Assembly (NCBI GenBank): GCA_951799425.1
Contig: OX637406.1
Coordinates: 31,366,390 to 31,430,389 of the forward strand
Source of the DNA: Ilex aquifolium
Taxonomy: Eukaryota; Streptophyta; Magnoliopsida; Aquifoliales; Aquifoliaceae
Direction of reading: 5' to 3'
Length of the DNA stretch: 64,000 nt
Each line of letters begins with the position of its first letter. Within the stretch, counting starts at the first letter, position 1. A program made the position numbers and the translations under genes. The notes beneath the pieces are model-generated. The model had not been told where the DNA came from and ran no database searches. It saw only the letters and a list, made by a program, of their open reading frames with translations. Of the stretch, positions 56,148 to 64,000 are shown in pieces.

Positions 56148-59100
56148 TGTGACGCCCCTAAAATCAAGGGATCCTTTATTAACCATTGATAACCCATCAA
56201 CCCACGGAAGTACCCGTGATTGTCGCACAACCTGACATCACGTCAATAGCATACCCTTGACCGGGATTATAAAAGAAAAACAAAGTCTATATATTTTTAA
56301 TCGGTTGACCCGTCCGAGGTCCAACATACCAACATTGGTAGTCTATTATTGTCCATTTATAACATTTGAAGGGAGGAAACACATAGCCCAAAAGCTTGGC
56401 AAACAGTATTAAAATTTCAGATTTTTGGAAAGCGTACCGGTATGGCGTACTGGTACGTTGTGCCTACTGGACCACGTTGTACCGGTATGCTCTACCGGTA
56501 TGCCTTACCCAGTTTTACCTGTTTCACCTGTTTTCAATTTTCAATCCCATCAATTCCATTCCAAAACCATCCCATACATGTTTAAATAAATTTTTCACAT
56601 AAAACATGCTACGTACAATACCTATTTCAAGCAATTCCTTATATTTACATGTCAAAACTAAGTTTTCATAATAATTTTACAAAAACTCAAAATAAAGCCA
56701 CATTCCGGCTTTCTTCATCCACGGGGCTCGAATTGGGAGCCATCCACCGACATATTTCCCGCACCTGAAATATTTTTCCCGTATAGGGTGAGCCACACTC
56801 AATAGAGTATCTCCTAAAGAGGCTACTCCCTAACCTAGATGCATATGAAACGTTCACATGCCAACAATTAACAACTCATAACATTCTAATTTAGAATATG
56901 CATTCCATGTTGGAATCTACCGTGTCATGCCATGAAATGAGATGAGACTCACTCACGCACATCAAACCGAGCCCTTCCCAGCTCCTCAACACATGCAAGT
57001 GCCAATGTGTATGAATCCGTCATCTATGTTACACATCAAATGATATTTACCAATCTGGGGTCCTTTTAGGGGTGGATGTTCATGAACTTACACCAAGGGT
57101 CACCCAATCCACACGAAATTTACGGACTTCCACCGAGGGTTCTGCATACACTGATTGATGGAAAAACGTTGTTGTATCCTAACCTCTAAACATCATCCCT
57201 AAATGTGTGTATGGCTTATAGGAATGGGTGAGTGTCACTCTCACTCGGAATGATGCAAAAGATTAGGCAACAATGGAATGGTGATGGAAATGAATGGAAT
57301 GAACAAAATGTTATGAAATGGAATGCGTGTGTGGTGAACAAAAATGCTCCCCAATCGAAAGGAGTCTTTTGTGGTCGTGTGTTTTACTTGGAAAATATTC
57401 CAAGGTCGTCTCCTCAGGGAAGGAAAGGGAGTTTTGTGAAAGTGATTTTGCAAAAGTGAAAAGAAAGTGTAAAATCTTGTATTTGTGTTTTGGTGAGTTT
57501 TGTTCAAAATGAAAATGCAAGAAAGCAAGTGTTGGCTAATCCAAAGGGTTCATTCCAATGGGAATACCAAATCAACTCAAAGCCTTCCTCCGATTGAGCA
57601 TGAATGAACGATTGATTCGGGGGAAGCTAGGGACGAGATTGGTGAGTATCTAAGCATAAACCGTGACTAGGCCTACGGAATATCAAAGGCTCACCAACTC
57701 ATCCACTCTCAACCCCGTCAAACCGAACCATTTGACTCTAAAGGGAGGAATGAAGAAGAGTTGAAAATGGTATTCCCAAGAGGAATTTTCCCTTGGATTA
57801 ACCAACTTAAATCCTAGCTACTCATATTAAAAATGCAAGACAAGCATAATGTAGATGGACATGGAAGAGAAATGGAGATTTAAAGCATGAAACTTAACTT
57901 GAAGCAAGAAATCTAAAGCTATGAAGGAAAATATGCAATACCCATTTTAAGCTAAGAAATGAAGAAAACATGGAAGCAACAATGGTGAAAGCTAAAATGA
58001 AAGATTAAACTTGAAATGAACTTGCAGTGAATAGCATTAAATACATTAAATGAAGCTTACCAAGTTCTTACAAAGGATTACAAGTGAAATGGATGGAAGA
58101 AATGCAAAAACGAAATTACATTACACTATTCATCTTCTTCCTCAATGGAGCAAAAATTAAGCTTAGGTAGCCAACTTCTATACAAGCTTGTAATGTTCAA
58201 TATATGCTGTGTGGAGACTTGCCAAAACGTCCAAGAGGCTCCCCCCTAGCTGTGTATACGAGCTCCCATCAAGAGAGGGCTGAATGGATGGCTTGACAGG
58301 CTAGGAGATCATAGCCCTGGCAGCCCACTTCTCTCCCATCCTCCATCAATGCATTGGCCTTCAAAGTCTTCCACTTGAGTGTAGGAGGCCTGCAAATGTG
58401 TAAGGAAATGTTGGGATAGGCGTGGGAGAAGTGTAGGTGGGACCCCCAAGCCTCAAAGTTGAGTTACAGGCTGTTTTCGCGACCAGAAGGTCCGGAGTAC
58501 CGGTACTAGGTACCGGTACTGTTTTTCTGCACTTGACCACCTTCGGTAGAATCGTCATAACTCTTGATCTAACCGTTGGATTGGGCTGAAATATTGACAC
58601 CAAACATAAGACACCCATATCTACAACTTTAATGTTTTGAAATTTTCCAAATTCTGAGTAGATCATGGTCAAAATGGAGGAATTCCGAGGCAATGCTTCC
58701 AATTGTTGCTACAGCTGGTGCCCTTGTTCCCAAGCACCAATGCCTTCTTGATTTCTTCACTTTTAAGCCTTCAATTCTTCATGTATTGTGTCCATGCCTT
58801 CACCACACATCCAACATAGTTGCAATGTCCTAAAATACATGATTTAAGCAATAAAAACTTGCAACATCAAAATATCAACATTATTCATAATTTCGGCTAA
58901 CTCTAAGTACTTAAATGCAAAAGTTGAGTTAAAATGCATGTAATGAGCCCTTCAAATATGCAATATTATGTGCTCATCATACACCCACACACTTCATGGG
59001 CCGAACCAAGGGAATGCGTACCCCAATCACCGGGCCTTGCACCCGAGGGATCTTCTAGCCCTTCTTGCTAATCCCAACCCTACTAACCATGCAAACCGTG

Positions 59101-60343
59101 AGACTTTGCTAGGTCTTCGACCAAGCTTACTCGAGCTCACCCGTCATCCACCAAGTGTGGTGTTGACAACAACCATGCACACACACCCACAAAATGCGAT
59201 GTTTCCGTGCATATGCAATATGATGCCTCATTGCAACAATGACACAATGTTCAATATGCTATGAATGGCATATGAACTATTTCAACACATTCCATGGGCA
59301 ATTATATCCAAGCATATAATTTCTATAATCCATCAATATCAATATATCACAAGTATGTATATAACAACATTTCAGACAACACAATTTCCAAGCACGTTAT
59401 CACGTAATCATGCTATCAACATGCTAAATTCATCAAGGCATTACATAAACACACAACATGTCCACAAATCACATAACTCAAGGATCACATTAGGTCAATC
59501 TCATATATCCAATTCGAAATGGACTTTATTCTACCTATTTTCCATACCTATTTCACCAATTTCATAACAATAGGCAAGTGTTAAGATTATCCAACCACCT
59601 ACCCATTTCATACAAACATTCTAGGTTGTAAGTGAACCTAATTGGGAGGGAACCCTACTTCTTGAAGCGTAAAACAACGTTGAGAAGCTTCAAGAACCCG
59701 ATTTAAGTTAGAATCTTCACTTGCCCAAAATCCTGTCCTTGAAATCTCGCCCAAACCCAACCTCCTTGGTATGGTTTTGTAGCTCTCGGCGAGGAGAACA
59801 ACTTTTGTTCTTGGCTCGTGTTGATTCGAGCGACGAGGAGGCGTAGATCGTAGAGAGAAGTTGTATTTTCTCTTCTTTCCTTCTCTTCTCTTCTCACGTT
59901 ACAACCAGCTGAACAAATGGGGAGAAATTAGATTTTCTCCCCCTATATATACTCTTTAATTGCTTGGTCCACAATGCGCCACACCGCCTTCTTTTTCCGG
60001 GTCCGTTTTCACCCCGAAACGATTAAATTTCGCCCCAGTTCAAGTTCAAAATATTTTTATTTTAACTTGATTTAAATTATTTTCCAAAATTAAAAATTGT
60101 ATTAAAAATTTCGTTTTTTTGGGTCACTTGAGACCCGACCGCTTCGTAAAACGCAAAAAATTTGACTATCTCAGAATTCGACAAAATTTGACAGAATAAC
60201 TAGATTTCGCGAGGCGAATCCAACGGTGAGGTCCGTTTCATCATCCGAGTTCTAGGAAAATTCAAGTTTTCAACCCGTACCGAAGTGACAATTTACCGTT
60301 TTGCCCTCTTTCATAAAAAAATAAATTTTACCCGGGTTTTACA
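56148..60343 (-). repeat. 5' LTR of A, interrupted by D
   Basis: Same ends as the left LTR. D (57152-58979) splits it; net length about 2363 bp. TATATATA box on the minus strand at 59944-59951. A palindrome cluster (TACCGGTATG, TACTGGTACG, CTACCGGTATG) lies at about 56434-56500. Confidence 0.93.
57152..58979 (-). mobile_element. D: 1.8 kb solo LTR inside A's 5' LTR
   Basis: Plus strand TGATTGATGG to TGCTCATCA, flanked by TACAC (57147-57151 and 58980-58984); the uninterrupted A LTR at about 49730 has one TACAC. Read on the minus strand it starts TGATGAGCACATAATATTGC, a start I associate with plant Ty3/gypsy LTRs; H at 63468 starts similarly (TGATTAGCACTTAA). It carries palindromes AGTACCGGTACT (58496-58507) and GTACCGGTAC (58510-58519). 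No coding capacity. Confidence 0.85.
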
Positions 60344-62421
60344 CAATTAATTTTACACATGTTGAAGTATGAAGTTGCTGAGTCAATTTTAAGGCCAAGT
60401 GTATATGGTTGTGTATGCCGTGTGTGTGTGTGTATAAAGTGTAGGGTGTGTGTGTGTGTGTGTGTGTGTGTGCACTTTAAGGTTTAAAGATGTGTGTGTG
60501 TGTGTTTAATAAATAATCTTGTATGTGTGTGTGTGTCTGGTTCTTTGCTGAACCGTGAGTGAAGGTGAGCAAGAGAGGAAGTGGAAAAAAAGAAAGAAGA
60601 AGAAGACATCAAGAAAAGGTATATTTATTTTAGTTTGTGTGTGATTAATTTATGAAAATGGGCTGGTTTATTTGAATTTCAATGAGCTGTTTTATTTTAA
60701 CTGCAAAATAGTTTTTTTTTTGTTAGTTTAATTAATTGAATTAACATAATTTAGAGGCTGTTAAGTATGGGTATTAAACTAGATGTGAGAAAAATGTAAA
60801 AAATGCATATTGAGATGCTTGGAATGCTTTGAGTAGGCTAAGTCGAAACCGAAATTATGAGAGTGAAATGGGTGGTTTAAAAGTTTAATTAGGGGATTTT
60901 TTGCATTGATTAAATGTGTATGTGAATTTAAGTATAGCGGTCTTAAAAGAAAAGAGTGATAGAGGTTGGAAATGAGTGCCGGTAATGCCGAAACCCTGAT
61001 TTCTAAATGTTATTATCACATGTGTAAATTTTAATCCGAATGACCTGAAATTTTGCATGCTGCATTTTTAAATAATGCTTGATGTAATAATGTGAATTTG
61101 GAATGCAAATGAATGTGATATCCGGTACGGAATGTTGGAATGTCGAAAGTGCAGTTTTTAGGATTCGGGGTCGAAATGTGTGAAAATGGGCCCCTGGTCA
61201 ATTTGTTTGACCTACGTAATCCTAATTGTGATTAATGTGAGTGATTTTGGAGATTTGGGGAGAAAATATGATCCCTAGAACAAAAGTGCTAATGTGTGAG
61301 TGGATAGTGCGGTAACCGGAGTGACCGGGAGCACTTTGGGGTGCATCATTTTGCATGCATTAGTGCATGATTAACTATTAAATGTGATAAATGTACTGAT
61401 ATTGTAATGAAAAATGTGTTAGGTGGAACGGGTGAGACATTTGGTGTTGGAACATATACGGTAACATCGGAAGTATCCACCAATAGGACCGAAGGGTCGT
61501 AGATCTATATATTTAAGGTGGGTGTATATCTTTATATGTTTTAGAAATGCTATTATAAGATGATAATAAATGATAGAATTTAATAGCAATTCTCCAGGAT
61601 AATGTGATACATGCTTATGTGATTGAATGATGCTTTGTACTGTGTATTGTTTATTATGGAATATGACGCACTGTTTGAGACAGGGGCGTCGATGCCTGAT
61701 CACTGGGCGTGCAGTGGTGTGCTAGCGTTGTGGTGTTTCCGGGAGGTTCGGGAGACACGGATCCATGTGGGATCGATTACCCGATGAGGGGTAGTATGGA
61801 TGTGATGTGGCTTGTGAATTCTTTGGAATTGGAATGATGCTGTTGTTTGATACGTGTATCTACGTAGTATCTACCTACTTCAGTGTATTACTATCATTTC
61901 CATTTCATATACAACATGTATATTCACTAAGCGCGTGGTTTAGCTCACACCCCTATAGTTTATCCTTTTCAGGTACTGTAGAGGAAGATGCAGACCAGTC
62001 CACTGCCCAGTTGATTGAGTCTTGAATAATGTTAGGGTGATATCACTTAGGTTGAGTGTCGGTATGACTAATTGCTGGGTTGTGTATTATATTTATGAGA
62101 GATTATTATGGCAGGTTAATAGTATATATTTGTATATAGACTCAACAAACATACTTTGTGATGTATGCTATGTGGGTGTGGAATTTTGTATATGTCTTTA
62201 ACCTGAGAAACAAACACTTGGTACAAGTGTTTTATATATGGTACATGTTATGAGACAGGTTTTACCATTATGCTTATTGACTAAGGTGATGGGTGGTGTT
62301 GTTGCACCTGTGGGATTATTTAAGGTTTGATTAGTCCAGATTATATATATATGTAAACAGATGTATCAAAAACCTAGTTGCGTCTCATCCTTGGGAGACC
62401 GGGATGGGGCGTGACACAAAG

Positions 62422-63467
62422 CATGGAGACATAGAACACCACGTGAACACCCGATAAATTTGGCGGTAATGCCAACCGGTAAGCGACTGTACCAACCATC
62501 TCGAGTACCTCGAAGGGCCCGATATACATCGATGACAGCTTTCCCAGCTTCTCGAACCTGACCACTCCACTCATGGGCATCACCTTCAAGAAGACGTGAT
62601 CTACGACCTTGAACTCCAGAGGTCGTCGCCGTCTATCAGCATAGCTCTTCTGCTGGCTCTGAGCCGTGAGAAGATGCTTCCGTACCAAGTCCTTCTTCTC
62701 CGAGGTGTCTCTAATCAAATTCGGACCCGTGGAGGGTCTCTCTCCTACCTTCGCTCATCAAACTGGAGAATGGCACAACCTCCCATAAAGTGCCTCATAG
62801 GGTGCCATCTGTATGCTCGCCTGATAACTATTTTTGTAGGCCAACTCCACTAAGGGTAAGTGCTCTTCCCAGCTACCCTTGAGATCAAGGACGCATGCTC
62901 ATAGCATGTCCTCTAAAGTTTGGATGGTCCTCTCTGACCGACTGTTCGTCTGGGGATGAAAAGTTGTGCTCATCATCAACTGTGTCCCAATGGACTGATG
63001 GAAACTCTCCCATGAATGGACCGTGAACCTAGGATCTCGATCCGATACTATAGATACGGACACCCCATGTAACCGGACTATCTCCCACATGTACAACCTA
63101 TAGAATTCCTCTAGTGTGAAGGTCATCCACACTGCCAAAAAGTGTGCCGACTTCGTAAGCCGGTCCACTATCACCCACACCACGTCATACCCCCACGATG
63201 TCTGTGGAAATTGGGTCACAAAATCCATGGTGATGTGCTCCCACTTCCACTCAGCCACCTCCAAAGGCTAGAACAATCTTGCTGGTCTTTGGTGCTCAGC
63301 CTTGACCTGCTGACATATGAGACATCGACTAACAAAGTTCCCAACGTGCCTCTTCATCCCACTCCAATAGTACTGGCGGCGAAGATCATGGTACATCTTT
63401 GTGCCACCTGGATGTACAACAAAACGGGAGCAATGAAGCTCCCTAAGGATCCCCTCTCTCAGATCCA
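62422..63467 (-). pseudogene. B: integrase part of pol
   Basis: Minus strand. Zinc site HCSRFVVHPGGTKMYHDL, CLICQQVKAEH (63420-63290); core VIVDRLTKSAHFLAV, IVSDRDPRFTVHSW, HPQTNSRSERTIQTLEDML with the catalytic Asp and Glu; then LPLVELAYKNSYQASI and the GPY/F-like part RRRRPLEFKVVDHVFLK, YIGPFEVLEMVGTVAYRL, LPPNLSGVHVVFYVSML. Stops occur near 63268, 62898 and 62750. It continues in 48467-48210 once C is removed, and is cut at 63467 by H. Confidence 0.88.
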
Positions 63468-64000
63468 TGATTAGCACTTAAAATTAACTTATTACTATGT
63501 CGTTTTAAGACTAATTGTACTTTGATGGAGTTTAAGTGATGTCATTTCAGGCCCTAAACTGAACAAGGACCCAAGAACAACAAGTACCACACTTGGACGC
63601 AACACCAGCACATTAGAGCCCAAAATTGGAGAAGCTTGGAGCACAGCCAGAACATTCGAACGCCAACTCACGTTCGAACGTCCACATTACACTGTAGCAG
63701 ACTCAACAGCTAAGAGAAGGCGTGTTGCAGTTAGGAAAGAAGACTGAAGCTCTGAAGCACTTGAGTGTCACGTTCGAACGCCAACTCACGTTCGAACGTG
63801 CACTTGAGTTGATTGAAGACCAGACTACTGCATAGAGTTGGAACTAAACTTCACAGAAGACCAATAGACCACTCGAGTGAAAGGCTCAGAACACATCTGG
63901 CATTCGAACGCCCTTAGTGCAAAAATAGAAGAAACGTTCGAACGGCAGTCAACGTTCAAACGCCCTTAGTGCAAAAACAGAAACAACGTTCGAACGCCAA
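63468..64000 (+). mobile_element. H: start of a further LTR-like insertion with TTCGAA palindromes, partial
   Basis: B's integrase ends abruptly after CTCTCAGATCC and new sequence starts TGATTAGCACTTAAAATT; ATCCA (63463-63467) would be the target duplication, with its partner outside the window. The start resembles the minus-strand start of D. No reading frame. From 63655 it carries repeated CGTTCGAACG palindromes, listed separately. Orientation is inferred from the TG start only. Confidence 0.65.
63655..63994. repeat. TTCGAA palindrome pairs in H
   Basis: TTCGAA (or TTCAAA once) occurs at 63655, 63673, 63773, 63791, 63903, 63937, 63955 and 63989, mostly inside CGTTCGAACG. Three pairs are exactly 18 bp apart (63655/63673, 63773/63791, 63937/63955), with spacers CGCCAACTCACG or close. 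CGCCCTTAGTGCAAAAA follows two copies, so larger units are also duplicated. The array continues past the window. Confidence 0.9.

Larger units (their letters stand above)
48725..60343 (-). mobile_element. A: full-length chromodomain Ty3/gypsy element (Tekay/Del type)
   Basis: LTRs 48725-51108 (2384 bp) and 56148-60343 (4196 bp including D), target duplication CAATT at 48720-48724 and 60344-60348, initiator-Met primer site, polypurine tract and gag-pol with chromodomain on the minus strand. Without D the element is about 9.8 kb. Gag-pol carries many stops. The LTRs differ by small indels and several percent substitutions by eye. Confidence 0.94.
48468..62416 (+). mobile_element. C: solo LTR in B's pol, split by element A
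   Basis: It begins TGTGAGACCCG (48468) and ends GGGGCGTGACA (62416), flanked by CAAAG (48463-48467 and 62417-62421). A with its duplication is nested at 48720-60348. The net length is about 2.3 kb and I see no internal region, so I read it as a solo LTR, apparently related to the F LTR (GT repeats then a purine-rich leader). The visible parts, 48468-48724 and 60349-62416, hold no gene; (GT)n runs lie at 60421-60535. Confidence 0.8.
46094..63467 (-). mobile_element. B: chromodomain Ty3/gypsy element, 3' half, interrupted by C and H and running off the window
   Basis: 3' LTR at 46094-48136, end of pol at 48210-48462, then an interruption by C (TSD CAAAG at 48463-48467 and 62417-62421), then integrase from 62422 to 63467, where H begins. 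Removing C restores the integrase in the same order as in A. The left flank ATTGC (46089-46093) would be its target duplication; the partner is outside. The 5' half is outside too. Confidence 0.88.

Noticed and set aside
57232..57528. Small frames on both strands in D (95 and 75 codons)
   Set aside because: No domain, overlapping on both strands, inside a solo LTR.
60421..60535. (GT)n tracts as a possible promoter or recombination signal
   Set aside because: Ordinary microsatellites in the transcribed part of an LTR; nothing points to a specific role.

Overview
The window is a pile of plant transposable elements. I see no intact host gene, no rRNA or tRNA gene, and nothing bacterial. It points to a seed plant with a large, repeat-rich nuclear genome, probably a dicot: Ty3/gypsy elements of the Tat lineage (dual RNase H, antisense 3' gene), chromodomain Ty3/gypsy elements of Tekay/Del type (initiator-Met tRNA primer site), and a PIF/Harbinger DNA transposon. 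I cannot name the species.

Layout. (1) 1-3433: chromodomain element G in an LTR-sharing tandem: end of pol, one 2.8 kb LTR, primer site, then the start of a second gag. (2) 3434-4058, 26368-26680, 36961-37842 and 44390-46093 are pieces of one host sequence. Its right part is the LTR, primer site and leader of chromodomain-type element F; its left boundary is unresolved. (3) Into it went T2 (4059-26362, +, TSD GTGTT), T4 (26681-36955, +, TSD CTAAT), the Harbinger element (37843-44386, TSD TAA) and B. T2 was itself hit by T1 (7958-18520, -, TSD AGTAG) and by solo LTR S1 (4866-5421, TSD TTCAT). Solo LTR S2 (38345-38934, TSD GATTT) sits inside Harbinger. (4) 46094-63467: chromodomain element B (-) was hit by solo LTR C (48468-62416, TSD CAAAG). 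C was hit by full-length element A (48725-60343, -, TSD CAATT), whose 5' LTR was hit by solo LTR D (57152-58979, TSD TACAC). (5) 63468-64000: start of another LTR, H, in B's integrase, running off the window.

How the parts work. Each Tat element (T1, T2, T4) has gag-PR-RT-RH-aRH-INT in one frame on the sense strand. On the opposite strand, in the 3' region, each has a separate intron-containing gene of the 'putative gypsy type transposon' (Transposase_28-like) family. That gene carries a repetitive N-terminus, the domain, a Glu/Arg-rich coiled coil and an acidic tail, and has a TATA-like box of its own beside the polypurine tract. The two genes converge with about 220-240 bp between stop codons. 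T1 is youngest: three in-frame stops, no frameshift, and about 15 differences between its 565 bp LTRs by eye. T2 and T4 are increasingly decayed, and in T4 most stops are CAG to TAG.

Best leads: (a) six different LTRs carry clusters of short perfect palindromes whose kernel differs between LTRs, even between two copies of one family; in H they come as pairs exactly 18 bp apart; (b) a hairpin near the 3' end of the Tat LTRs, kept by compensatory changes in nine copies; (c) the antisense gene, including a threefold tandem duplication of its promoter region in T2; (d) a LETM1-like exon captured by the Harbinger element. Boundaries and TSDs were read directly. Lineage names come from motif recognition, without any database search.
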